Below are positions 1 through 7,797 of a stretch of DNA of 64,000 nucleotides, piece after piece. The notes under the pieces are model-generated. The model did no database searches. It saw nothing but the letters and a program-made list of their open reading frames with translations, and was not told where the DNA came from. How positions within the stretch are numbered: the stretch's first letter is position 1; each line of letters starts with the position of its first letter. Source of the DNA: M3007 sp040397785 (GTDB lineage: Bacteria; Bacteroidota; Bacteroidia; Chitinophagales; Saprospiraceae); contig JBBAVI010000015.1 in assembly GCA_040397785.1 (NCBI GenBank), positions 12,752 through 76,751 on the forward strand, given 5' to 3'. The position numbers and the translations under genes were made by a program.

Positions 1-42
1 CCAAAAGTTGGTATTCTTGGTCTCGTACATCGAAAATCCCCC

Positions 43-118
43 ATCCAATCGGAAATCGGATATCATGTAATCGGATATCGGAAATCAAGAATCATGTAAT
101 CGGATATCGAAAATCAAA
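43..118. repeat. Interspersed repeat, left copy
   Basis: A 44-bp block at 43-86 is followed by a second partial unit at about 89-114; both carry the core ATGTAATCGGATATCG. The reverse complement of 63591-63634 matches the 44-bp block with one mismatch, so the window is bounded by inverted copies about 63.5 kb apart. The block lies directly downstream of the stop of the response regulator gene. It has no coding potential and no U-run. I infer a dispersed repeat family rather than a gene part; whether it is mobile cannot be judged from two copies. Confidence 0.75.
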
Positions 119-120
119 AA

Positions 121-1290
121 CTACTTTTTCGGATAAACATACAAATGCACCTCCTCCGGTGTAACCACATGGTCGCAAAGGATAAACAAGCGTTCCACCA
201 CATTGGCTAGTTCGCGGATATTACCCGTCCAGTTGTAATCCTGCAGGGCCTGAATGGCTTCGGGTAAAAACTGTTTAATAGGATGGCCATAATCGTCGGC
301 AATACGGCGGTTGAAATGTTCGATGAGCAGCGGAATATCTTCGCGGCGTTCGTTGAGGGAGGGCACTTTTACCACGATCACGGCAAGGCGATGGTACAAA
401 TCTTCCCGGAAGCGGCCGCCGTCAATTTCGGCCCGCAGATCTTTGTTGGTCGCTGCCAACACCCGCACATCCACCTTGATTTCTTTGCTATCACCCACGC
501 GGGTCACTTTGCTCTCTTGCAAGGCGCGCAGCACTTTTGCCTGGGCATCGAGGCTCATATCGCCAATTTCGTCCAGAAACAAAGTTCCGCCGCTGGCTTG
601 TTCAAATTTGCCGGGCTTATCGGCAATAGCACCAGTAAAGGAACCTTTTTTATGTCCAAACAATTCACTTTCAATCAGTTCGGAAGGAATTGCGGCACAG
701 TTTACTTCTACAATCGGTCCGTCTACCCGGTTGCTTTTTTCGTGTATCCAGCGGGCTACGAGTTCTTTACCTGTACCATTTTGTCCGGTAATCAGCACGC
801 GGCTTTCGGTGGGTGCCACACGTTCGAGCAGGCGTTTAATTTCAAGAATCGGCGCACTTTCTCCAATCATATTCACGCCTTTGCTGCTTTTCACTTGTTT
901 GCGCAGCACTTGGGTGGTATTCACCAATTCCGCGCGCTCGAGGGCATTGCGCACCGTAATCAGCATCCGGTTAAGGTCTGGTGGCTTTGAAATAAAGTCA
1001 AAAGCGCCTTTTTTCACTGCTTCAACCGCTGTATCAATGGTACCGTGGCCGCTCACCATGATCACGGGTGTTTCGGGCGAAAGGATTTGCAGGCGCTCCA
1101 GGGCTTCAATGCCGTCCATTTTGGGCATTTTAATGTCCATAATGACCACATCGAACTTATCTTTTTGCACTTTGGCGACACATTCGAGTCCGTCGGAGGC
1201 TTCTTCTACTTCATATTGTTCAAATTCGAGGATATCGCGCAACGTACGTCGGATCGGCGTTTCATCATCGACAATTAATATCTTGGCCAT
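121..1290 (-). CDS. Sigma-54-type response regulator lacking the DNA-binding domain
   Basis: NtrC-family response regulator of 389 residues. An N-terminal receiver domain (about 1-120) has the acidic pair D8/D9, the phospho-acceptor D52 in IMDIKMPKMDG, and a conserved Lys in SKPP. A sigma-54 interaction AAA+ domain follows (about 138-370) with Walker A GQNGTGKE, the GSFTGA variant of the GAFTGA loop, Walker B GGTLFLDEIGD and the arginine-finger region. The protein stops at VHLYVYPKK, right after the AAA+ lid, so the usual Fis-type helix-turn-helix of NtrC proteins (normally 440-480 residues in total) is absent. The receiver and ATPase motifs are intact, so it may activate RNA polymerase-sigma54 without DNA contact, or with DNA binding by a partner. 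No histidine kinase is adjacent. Confidence 0.9.
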   Translation of the reverse strand: MAKILIVDDETPIRRTLRDILEFEQYEVEEASDGLECVAKVQKDKFDVVIMDIKMPKMDGIEALERLQILSPETPVIMVSGHGTIDTAVEAVKKGAFDFISKPPDLNRMLITVRNALERAELVNTTQVLRKQVKSSKGVNMIGESAPILEIKRLLERVAPTESRVLITGQNGTGKELVARWIHEKSNRVDGPIVEVNCAAIPSELIESELFGHKKGSFTGAIADKPGKFEQASGGTLFLDEIGDMSLDAQAKVLRALQESKVTRVGDSKEIKVDVRVLAATNKDLRAEIDGGRFREDLYHRLAVIVVKVPSLNERREDIPLLIEHFNRRIADDYGHPIKQFLPEAIQALQDYNWTGNIRELANVVERLFILCDHVVTPEEVHLYVYPKK

Positions 1291-1561
1291 GGTATGCAGT
1301 GATTAAAGTGATTTTGATGATTTAAAAAGTTGATTTTTCGTATGCTTGAAAGCGAAGGATGGGCAAACGAAACAGCACGGCGGCTCAGGGGCACAAAGAA
1401 AATCGCTTCTTTTGATATTTCAAGATTAATTAGATATGATTTTAGGCGGATGTGTGACGAATTTGGAATTTCTGCGTTTTACCTTTGTTTGGCCACCTTC
1501 AAAGGTAGCAAAAATCCGGTACCTTTATCTTAAATCAAACGCACACACAAAACTCAAAATC

Positions 1562-2251
1562 ATGAAAATCAATTTACTACTATCATTTTCTCTGGTAATG
1601 TTGCTCACAACAGCACTTTCTGCCCAATACAACGTGGTACAAGAAACGGAGCGCAACATGTCTTTTGGCAGCCGCCCTTGCTTTCGCCTCGATTTTGCCA
1701 AAGCCGATGCCAATTTGGTGGAGAACAATTGGAAAGATTATGTCAAAACCAATTTTAAAGGCAAACTAAAGTCGGATAAAAAAACAGACGAGTTGTTTGC
1801 CACTAACCTCAAATCGAGCATGTTAGGCGATGACCCGTTTGGCGTTTATTCTACCATCGAAAAAACAGCAAATGGCGCTGTACTCACGGTTTGGTTCGAT
1901 ATGGGCACGTATTTCCTGAGTCGGAGAGAAAGTTCGGGCAAAACCGATGAGGTGAGCCGTTCGCTGAAAACCTTTTACTACGATGTGCGCCGCGCGCAAA
2001 TCGGGAAAGAAATCAAAGACCAGGAAGGAAAGTTAAAAGACCTGGAAACCAAACAAAAGAAAATGGCCCGCGAAAATGAACAACTGCGCAAAGACATTGA
2101 ATTGTACAAGATCAAAATCAAAAAAGCAGAGGACGATATTGTGAAAAACGAAAAAGACCAGGAAACCAATATCCTCGACACGGAGGCCCAGCGCCGCTCG
2201 ATTGACGAAAGCAAGCGCCGTTTGGAAAACGTGGAGAATGAACGGAATTAG
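1562..2251 (+). CDS. Secreted protein with C-terminal coiled coil
   Basis: A 229-residue protein of unknown function. The start at 1562 gives a clean signal peptide (MKINLLLSFSLVMLLTTALSAQ); an upstream in-frame extension to 1436 has no such logic. The mature N-terminal half (about 25-135) is a compact domain with many aromatic and charged residues. From about 136 to the end the sequence is a charged Lys/Glu-rich heptad pattern typical of a long coiled coil (KEIKDQEGKLKDLETKQKK). A near-consensus Bacteroidota -7 element, TACCTTTA, lies at about 1519-1526. It is probably periplasmic. I do not recognise the family. Confidence 0.75.
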   Translation: MKINLLLSFSLVMLLTTALSAQYNVVQETERNMSFGSRPCFRLDFAKADANLVENNWKDYVKTNFKGKLKSDKKTDELFATNLKSSMLGDDPFGVYSTIEKTANGAVLTVWFDMGTYFLSRRESSGKTDEVSRSLKTFYYDVRRAQIGKEIKDQEGKLKDLETKQKKMARENEQLRKDIELYKIKIKKAEDDIVKNEKDQETNILDTEAQRRSIDESKRRLENVENERN

Positions 2252-2263
2252 ACGTTGATCAAT

Positions 2264-2342
2264 GGGGCTGAATTTTAAATGCCCCCCACGTTGGAAGCGT
2301 TCTGAGCGCTTCCAACGTGGGGGGCATTTAAAATTCAGCCCC
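2264..2342. repeat. Perfect 36-bp inverted repeat
   Basis: Left arm 2264-2299 and right arm 2307-2342 are perfectly complementary over 36 bp around a 7-nt loop (TTCTGAG). The stem contains a GCCCCCC/GGGGGGC block. It lies 12 nt after the stop of the coiled-coil gene and could act as its terminator, but no U-run follows and the arms are far longer than a normal intrinsic terminator. A dispersed palindromic element is an alternative. Confidence 0.9.
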
Positions 2343-2380
2343 CTATAAAAATGTTGAAAATACCAGGAAAATTAAAAATC

Positions 2381-2441
2381 AATAATATACCCTTTTTAGG
2401 GTATATTATTTGCTAAATTGAAATAAAAGTTAGCAAATAAT
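2381..2441. promoter_or_regulatory. Two overlapping AT-rich hairpins
   Basis: Hairpin 1 has perfect 13-bp arms at 2381-2393 and 2398-2410 with a TTTT loop. Hairpin 2 has perfect 12-bp arms at 2405-2416 and 2430-2441. They share the six bases 2405-2410 (ATTATT), so the two stems are mutually exclusive in one strand. The block is almost pure AT outside the CCC/GGG core and is a plausible unwinding element beside the DnaA boxes. Confidence 0.6.
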
Positions 2442-2531
2442 CCGAATTTACCTACTTTTTAGCGCAAAAGCCGTTTGTTTTATATACAAGTAAACACACA
2501 ATGTTTTTTTATGTTTTAACACAAAATATGG

Positions 2532-2539
2532 TATATTTG
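2532..2539 (+). promoter_or_regulatory. Candidate -7 promoter element for dnaB
   Basis: TATATTTG matches the Bacteroidota -7 consensus TAnnTTTG exactly. No good TTTG is found at the usual distance upstream. A second exact match, TAGTTTTG, lies at 2848-2855, about 30 nt before the dnaB start. If the distal site is used the leader is about 340 nt and includes the DnaA boxes. Confidence 0.4.
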
Positions 2540-2718
2540 CAAGCAGTATGTACACGACATTTATTTTTGAACAGTGGAAAAGTTTTGTCACCGCATTCGT
2601 CCATGCACCAATATTAAGCCAATGTTAAATTCATACTGCAAAACCGCCAGGGGCTAATGTGTTACATTTCAATCCCTTAAAACATTTGATTTTCCCCCAA
2701 CCGAAGCTCGATTTTTCC

Positions 2719-2796
2719 TGTGGATAACTACATGCCGATGTGTATAACTACGCAACTTTTCACACTTCTCCACACCAAACACCCCGGTTATCCACA
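2719..2796. promoter_or_regulatory. DnaA box cluster, candidate replication origin or DnaA-regulated promoter
   Basis: Three exact matches to the DnaA box TTATnCACA occur within 78 bp: TTATCCACA on the minus strand at 2719-2727, TTATACACA on the minus strand at 2739-2747, and TTATCCACA on the plus strand at 2788-2796. A fourth site with one mismatch (TTCTCCACA, plus) is at 2766-2774. The first two are 20 bp apart, about two helical turns. An AT-rich block with hairpins lies 280-340 bp to the left. This arrangement fits a bacterial oriC; it would also fit DnaA control of dnaB. Confidence 0.5.
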
Positions 2797-2885
2797 GAAA
2801 TTGACTACACGGAATGTTTGGAAAAGTAATCCTATAAAATAACAACGTAGTTTTGTAAGCAGTAACCGATCGCAAGTCCCCACGT

Positions 2886-5384
2886 ATGAACGAAGCTAAT
2901 AAAGACGCATCCAGCAACAACGCCAACCGCGCACGCCCTACCCGCAACAGTGGTACCGGTGATCAATTGTCGAATTACGTATTCGGCAAGGTGCAACCCC
3001 AGGCGCTGCCGCTCGAAGAAGCCGTGCTAGGCGCACTCATGCTCGACCGGGAAGCGCTGCCCATCGTGATGGACATCCTGCGCGCCGAAAGTTTTTACCT
3101 CGAATCGCACCAACTAATCTATCGCGCAGTCATTAAACTGTTCGAACGCTCCAATCCGGTCGACTTGCTCACCGTGACGGAAGAATTGCGCAAAAGCGGC
3201 GAACTCGACAAAATTGGAGGCGGTTATTACCTGGTGGAACTGACCAACCGCGTGGCTTCTTCCGCCAACATCGAATACCACGCCCGTATCATCGCGCAAA
3301 AACAAATTCAGCGCGCACTCATTTCCGTAAGCACCCGCACCATTAAAGATGCTTATGAAGATACCACCGACGTGTTCGACCTGCTCGATGAGGCAGAAAA
3401 AGGCCTGTTTGCCATCACTCAAAACAACCTGAGCAAATCCTTCGAAAGCATGGGAACGCTCTCTGGTAAGGTGCTCAAACAAATCGAAGAACTCTCCGGC
3501 AAGGTAGATGGCCTTACCGGCGTTCCCACCGGCTTCACGGACCTCGACCGACTGACCTCCGGCTGGCAACCTTCCGACTTGATCATCCTTGCCGCACGCC
3601 CAGGTATGGGTAAATGCCTCGGAAAAGGCACCCGCGTACTCCTACATAATGGAACAACCCAAAAGGTGGAAAATATCCGAACCGGCGATCTGCTCATGGG
3701 CGATGATTCCCGGCCCCGTACCGTACTTTCCGTTGCCCAAGGTATGGAACCCATGTATTGGATCCGCCAGGAAAATGGAATCGACTACCGTGTGAATGAA
3801 AGCCATATCCTTTGCCTGTTGCAATTGGATGGAAATCAGCAAGAATCTGCTCCTAAGGTGCTGGAAATCAGCGTAAAAGACTACCTCGCGCTATCAACAC
3901 AGGCACAATCAACGCTCTACGGATACAAAGCAGCCATTGAACTGGACGCCCAGCCTTTGCGCTGTGATCCATATCTGTTGGGATTGTTTGTTGGCGGCAA
4001 TTTGTTTGAATTCAATTCAGGTGCGAACCAAGCCGCGCTTGGCGCAAAGGCACACCAGGATCGCGTCGCCCAAAAAAGCGCAAAAGCATCCAAACGCCAC
4101 CCAGGCCATGCCGCCGCCCAGATGCAGGAAATCCCTACGACCTCCACTTTTCACGAAAATGGCATTCCCGCACAATACCTGCTTAATTCCCGAAAAAACC
4201 GACTGTCACTGCTGGCCGGATTGATTGATGCTTATCCAGCGGGAAATACTCCAAGCGCCTGCCAAATGGTGCTCAAAAATACTTCGGCGCTCACGCAAAT
4301 TAAATGGCTCTGCAACTCCCTTGGTTTTCAGGTAAAGGTGCAAGCGGAAAATATTCCAAGCCCTTACCCGGGTTTTACTAAATTAGCCTATCTACTGCGT
4401 ATTGAAGGTGCTTTGAATGAAATTCCGGTAAAAACCAGTGTTTTGTCCAAATCAGCGGCAACTACGCCCTTACTGGAAAGTACCATTCGCATCGAACCAG
4501 ATGGTATAGACACCTATTATGGCTTCGAAATTGATGGGAATGGCCGTTTTTTACTCGAAGACCTTACGGTAACGCACAATACTTCGCTGATCCTGGCCAT
4601 GGCGCTCAATGCCGCCAAAGATTTTAATAAAGGGGTAGCCTTGTTTTCTTTGGAAATGGCCAATACCCAGCTGGTATCCCGCCTGATTTCTATGGAGGCC
4701 GAAATTCCAGGCTCTAAAATGCGGAGTGGCAAACTGGAAGACTATGAATGGCAGCAATTACAAAGCACCGTTGAAAAACTCAGCCAAATACCGGTTTTCA
4801 TCGATGATACGCCGGGTATCAACATCTTTGAACTGCGTGCCAAATGCCGCCGTTTGAAAATGCAGCATGACATTCAATTGATTATCATTGACTACTTGCA
4901 GTTAATGACGGGTGCCTCCGAAAACAACCGAAACGCCAACCGGGAGCAGGAAATTGCGGGGATTTCGCGCGCGCTCAAGGGCATGGCTAAAGAATTGAGT
5001 GTGCCTGTGATTGCATTGTCACAGTTGAGTCGCGCGGTAGAGGTGCGTGGTGGTGCCAAACGTCCGCAATTGAGTGACTTGCGCGAATCGGGTTCCATCG
5101 AACAGGATGCAGATATTGTCGGTTTTATTTATCGTCCGGAGTATTATGGTATCCTGGAAGATGAAACAGGACAAAGCCTGAAGGGCATTGCCGAGGTAAT
5201 CATTGCCAAACACCGTCACGGCGCGCTCGATTCGGTGAAATTGAAATTTACCGACACCTTTGCCAAATTCGGCAACCTCGATGACCCGTCCTTTGCCGGG
5301 CTGGCCGATCCGCTTACCGGACCGTTTCAGCCGAGTGTTATTACCCGGCAATCGCGCATGAACGATGAAGATATTCCATTTTAG
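2886..5384 (+). CDS. dnaB: Replicative DNA helicase DnaB with intein in the P-loop
   Basis: Precursor of 832 residues. The mature helicase (510 residues after splicing) unwinds DNA at the replication fork as a hexamer. The N-terminal DnaB domain spans about 30-135 (PLEEAVLGALMLD) and the RecA-like ATPase follows. An in-frame insertion of 322 residues (244-565) splits Walker A between GMGK243 and T566-S-L. After it come the Walker B segment IQLIIIDYLQLM, ALSQLSRAVE and DLRESGSIEQDADIV, all normal for DnaB. The C-terminus NDEDIPF is of the usual Bacteroidota type. A start at 2886 gives a normal-length extein. The locus follows the DnaA box cluster. Confidence 0.97.
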   Translation: MNEANKDASSNNANRARPTRNSGTGDQLSNYVFGKVQPQALPLEEAVLGALMLDREALPIVMDILRAESFYLESHQLIYRAVIKLFERSNPVDLLTVTEELRKSGELDKIGGGYYLVELTNRVASSANIEYHARIIAQKQIQRALISVSTRTIKDAYEDTTDVFDLLDEAEKGLFAITQNNLSKSFESMGTLSGKVLKQIEELSGKVDGLTGVPTGFTDLDRLTSGWQPSDLIILAARPGMGKCLGKGTRVLLHNGTTQKVENIRTGDLLMGDDSRPRTVLSVAQGMEPMYWIRQENGIDYRVNESHILCLLQLDGNQQESAPKVLEISVKDYLALSTQAQSTLYGYKAAIELDAQPLRCDPYLLGLFVGGNLFEFNSGANQAALGAKAHQDRVAQKSAKASKRHPGHAAAQMQEIPTTSTFHENGIPAQYLLNSRKNRLSLLAGLIDAYPAGNTPSACQMVLKNTSALTQIKWLCNSLGFQVKVQAENIPSPYPGFTKLAYLLRIEGALNEIPVKTSVLSKSAATTPLLESTIRIEPDGIDTYYGFEIDGNGRFLLEDLTVTHNTSLILAMALNAAKDFNKGVALFSLEMANTQLVSRLISMEAEIPGSKMRSGKLEDYEWQQLQSTVEKLSQIPVFIDDTPGINIFELRAKCRRLKMQHDIQLIIIDYLQLMTGASENNRNANREQEIAGISRALKGMAKELSVPVIALSQLSRAVEVRGGAKRPQLSDLRESGSIEQDADIVGFIYRPEYYGILEDETGQSLKGIAEVIIAKHRHGALDSVKLKFTDTFAKFGNLDDPSFAGLADPLTGPFQPSVITRQSRMNDEDIPF
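3615..4580 (+). other. Intein within DnaB, endonuclease degenerate
   Basis: In-frame protein insert of 322 residues at the P-loop insertion site (GMGK / TS). Block A starts with nucleophile Cys244 (CLGKGTRVLLHNG). A block-B-like NESH segment follows at YRVNESHILCLL. The C-terminal splice block ends in VTHN with Thr566 as the +1 residue, so all splicing nucleophiles are present. Two LAGLIDADG-like motifs remain: LLGLFVGGN (364-372) and LAGLIDAYP (443-451). In both, the catalytic acidic residue at motif position 8 is gone (Gly371, Tyr450). The total length is below that of typical endonuclease-bearing DnaB inteins (about 400-430). I infer that splicing is active and homing is dead. Confidence 0.93.
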
Positions 5385-5392
5385 GACAAAAA

Positions 5393-5442
5393 AAAGTTGA
5401 ATGCAAGGCGACCCAACAAGGGATGGTCTTTCATTCAACTTT
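5393..5442. terminator. Hairpin after dnaB
   Basis: Perfect 11-bp arms, AAAGTTGAATG at 5393-5403 and its complement at 5432-5442, begin 8 nt after the dnaB stop, with A-rich sequence before and TTTAAAT after. The loop is long (28 nt) and contains a smaller CCC/GGG pairing. It could terminate dnaB and, from the other side, tatA. Confidence 0.45.
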
Positions 5443-5538
5443 AAATGGTGTTGTAACATACAAAACGACCAATAGATAGAAGCCTAGAGCGCGCGTTTCC
5501 ACACGGCCTTACCCAAAGTCAAAAATGCCAAGCATTTT

Positions 5539-5760
5539 CTATTTATCGATTGGTTTCTTTTCTGCTTCGCGGATGCCTTGGCGAATTTCATCTTCCACTG
5601 AATTTTTTGCGTTGTTGAATTCGCGGATGCCGCGACCCAAACCACGCATCAATTCTGGAATTTTATTGCCGCCAAACATCAGCAACACAACCAAAAATAT
5701 CAGCATAAGTTCTGTTGTGCCGATATTGCCGAGGAACAATAACGTAGATGTCATAGTCAT
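5539..5760 (-). CDS. tatA: Twin-arginine translocase subunit TatA/TatE
   Basis: A 73-residue small membrane protein of the TatA/Hcf106 family, which forms the conducting component for export of folded proteins. One N-terminal transmembrane helix (about 12-30, ELMLIFLVVLLMFG) is followed by the FGGNKIPELMRGLGRGIREF hinge and amphipathic helix, then a charged tail (EDEIRQGIREAEKKPIDK). An open frame extends upstream to 5889, but MTMTSTLLFL at 5760 is the typical TatA beginning. Met at 5754 is equally possible. No tatC is adjacent. It converges on dnaB across a 154-bp gap. Confidence 0.93.
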   Translation of the reverse strand: MTMTSTLLFLGNIGTTELMLIFLVVLLMFGGNKIPELMRGLGRGIREFNNAKNSVEDEIRQGIREAEKKPIDK

Positions 5761-6010
5761 CAAAAATTTAAATGTTGAAAAGAAGCGCCCCCGAAAGGAC
5801 TTTATGTAATATCCGGTTGGACAGGAAAACAAGCACAAAGTTACATCAAAACGAAGGGAAAAGTTACCCTCCGTTGCGAATTTAACCAATTGAAGACAAA
5901 TTGCTTGTCATTTGCATTTTTATGATAAAACGTTTGCCTCTGTTTAAACCCTACCATAGTTGTGTGTGTTTAATAAATTGATTGCACACTTTGCCTCCAC
6001 CTTGCCCAAT

Positions 6011-6799
6011 ATGCAAATTCAAGCCATTTTAGAAGTCCTCGAAACCATTGCGCCCCCACAACTTCAAGAATCTTATGATAATGCCGGATTAATTGTTGGC
6101 AGCCCAACAGATACTGTAACAGGTGTGCTTTTTTGCCTTGATTCTACGGAAGCCATCATTGAAGAGGCGGTACAAAAGGGTTGTAATTTGGTGGTAGCGC
6201 ACCATCCCATCGTTTTTAAAGGCTTGCGTCGTTTGAATGGCACCAACTATGTAGAACGCACGGTAATTGCGGCTATTCGACACAAAGTGGCGATTTATGC
6301 CATTCATACGAACCTTGACAATGTGCATTTTCGGGGTGTAAATGAAAAAATTGCTCAAAAACTTGGGCTACAAGAAACGCGTATCCTCGCGCCTAAAAAT
6401 GGGTTGCCCGATATTGGTGCAGGACTGATCGGCATGCTTCCGGCCCCAATAGAAGAACACGCTTTTTTGATAAATCTAAAAACGGCACTTCAAACCAATT
6501 GTGTTCGCCATACCGCCCTGCGCAGTCGGCCCATTCAAAAGGTGGCGGTCTGCGGCGGTGCCGGGAGTTTTTTGCTGCCAAGCGCTTTGCGGGCAGGTGC
6601 TGACATCCTGGTGACGGCCGATTTCAAATACCACGAGTTTTTTGACGCAGAAGGCCATCTGATTATCGCCGATATTGGGCATTACGAGAGCGAACAGTTT
6701 ACAATTGAACTTTTATTCGAGCTAATTCATGAAAAATATCCTACCTTTGCACTCCATTGCACGGAACTAAACACCAATCCGGTACATTACTTGTTGTAA
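6011..6799 (+). CDS. Nif3-like dinuclear metal centre protein
   Basis: A 262-residue member of the Nif3/YbgI (DUF34) family, a cytoplasmic protein with a two-metal centre and no firmly settled reaction. Metal-binding segments are visible: VVAHHPIVFKGLRR (about 62-75), AIHTNLDNV (about 96-104) and DIGHYESEQ near the C-terminus, together with TADFKYHEFFDA. I take Met at 6011 because MQIQAILEVLE matches the usual family beginning; the frame is open back to 5960. It is followed 71 bp downstream by a zinc-ribbon coiled-coil gene, a pair often found together in bacteria, which suggests a shared role. Confidence 0.9.
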   Translation: MQIQAILEVLETIAPPQLQESYDNAGLIVGSPTDTVTGVLFCLDSTEAIIEEAVQKGCNLVVAHHPIVFKGLRRLNGTNYVERTVIAAIRHKVAIYAIHTNLDNVHFRGVNEKIAQKLGLQETRILAPKNGLPDIGAGLIGMLPAPIEEHAFLINLKTALQTNCVRHTALRSRPIQKVAVCGGAGSFLLPSALRAGADILVTADFKYHEFFDAEGHLIIADIGHYESEQFTIELLFELIHEKYPTFALHCTELNTNPVHYLL

Positions 6800-6870
6800 T
6801 ACAAGTAGTTACGTCCAAAAAATGTACCTGGTTTCAAGATACTCAATTCATTCAACCATCATATTAAAGA

Positions 6871-7629
6871 ATGGCCGTAGACGCAACCATTGCTGAAAAA
6901 CTGAAAATGCTGTGGAACTTACAGCAAATTGATTCTCAATTAGATGAGATTCAAATCCTCAAAGGCGAATTGCCGATGGAAGTTTCCGATCTGGAAGACG
7001 AGGTAGCAGGCCTCGATACCCGGATTAAAAAACTGAAAGCAAACCTGAAGGAAAGTGAGCAGGAGGTGGCTAAGATGCAATCCCTTGCAAAAGAAGCGGA
7101 TGCCAATATTAAACGTTACCAAAAGCAACTCGACGAGGTAAAAAACAACCGCGAATACGAGGCGCTTTCGAAAGAAATTGAACTGGCAAAATTGGATATC
7201 CAGTTGTCCGAAAAGAAAACCCGAGAGGCCAAAGTGTTGCTAGACAGCAAGAAAGAAAGCCTGGTTATCGCAGAATCAAAGTTTGAAGCGAAGCAAAAAG
7301 AATTAGACGCTAAAAAAATTGAGTTGCAGGGCATCATTGAAAAAACGGAACAAGAAGAAAACCGGTTGCGTGCCATTAGTACCCAAGCCCGCAACGGGAT
7401 TGAACAGCGCTTGTTGAATGCTTACGACAAAACCCGCCGGACGTATCGAAATGGCTTGGCAGTGGTAACGGTAGAGCGCGCATCTTGTGGCGGTTGCTTT
7501 AATAATGTGCCCCCGCAGATCCAACTTGAAATTGGCATGCACAAAAAAATCATCGCCTGCGAGCATTGCGGCCGCATCCTTGTAGACCAGTCCATCGCAA
7601 ATCCAGAAAGTTTGGAAGCAGAAGCATAA
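6871..7629 (+). CDS. C4-type zinc-ribbon coiled-coil protein
   Basis: A 252-residue cytoplasmic protein. Residues about 10-185 form a long antiparallel coiled coil rich in Lys, Glu and Leu. The C-terminal domain holds two Cys pairs, SCGGCFNNVPP and CEHCGRIL, that make a C4 zinc ribbon. This is the architecture of the CT398/CdsZ family. The start ATG 6871 is followed by AVDATIAEKLKMLWNLQQID, which is usual for the family. Its gene follows the Nif3-like gene and ends at a strong terminator, so the two probably form a transcription unit. The molecular role is not established; nucleic-acid or protein scaffolding is inferred. Confidence 0.88.
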   Translation: MAVDATIAEKLKMLWNLQQIDSQLDEIQILKGELPMEVSDLEDEVAGLDTRIKKLKANLKESEQEVAKMQSLAKEADANIKRYQKQLDEVKNNREYEALSKEIELAKLDIQLSEKKTREAKVLLDSKKESLVIAESKFEAKQKELDAKKIELQGIIEKTEQEENRLRAISTQARNGIEQRLLNAYDKTRRTYRNGLAVVTVERASCGGCFNNVPPQIQLEIGMHKKIIACEHCGRILVDQSIANPESLEAEA

Positions 7630-7651
7630 TTGCTATTGTTAAATTTTTATT

Positions 7652-7690
7652 AAAAGCCCCTCGATTCTTAGCGATTCGAGGGGCTTTTTT
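7652..7690 (+). terminator. Intrinsic terminator of the Nif3/zinc-ribbon unit
   Basis: Twelve-bp perfect arms AAAAGCCCCTCG (7652-7663) and CGAGGGGCTTTT (7677-7688) with a 13-nt loop, followed by further Ts. It lies 23 nt after the zinc-ribbon stop. Confidence 0.9.
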
Positions 7691-7797
7691 GATTAAAAGT
7701 CCAGTTGTTGAAAAATTTCGTCGGAAAAAATGTTAATGAAGCTTGCACTTATCGCAGAACTTCGTTTCTTGCATTGTTTTTTTAATACAACTGTTTC

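Noticed and set aside
311..1306. Long open frame opposite the response regulator gene
   Set aside because: It overlaps a well-supported NtrC-type gene completely, has low-complexity Ser/Arg-rich translation and no recognisable domain.
1330..1533. Small open frame before the coiled-coil gene
   Set aside because: No ribosome site, no recognisable domain, and it overlaps the probable promoter of the next gene.
3615..4580. Foreign gene or frameshift inside dnaB
   Set aside because: The insert is in frame, begins with Cys and ends in HN before Thr, and lies at the P-loop insertion site, so it is an intein.
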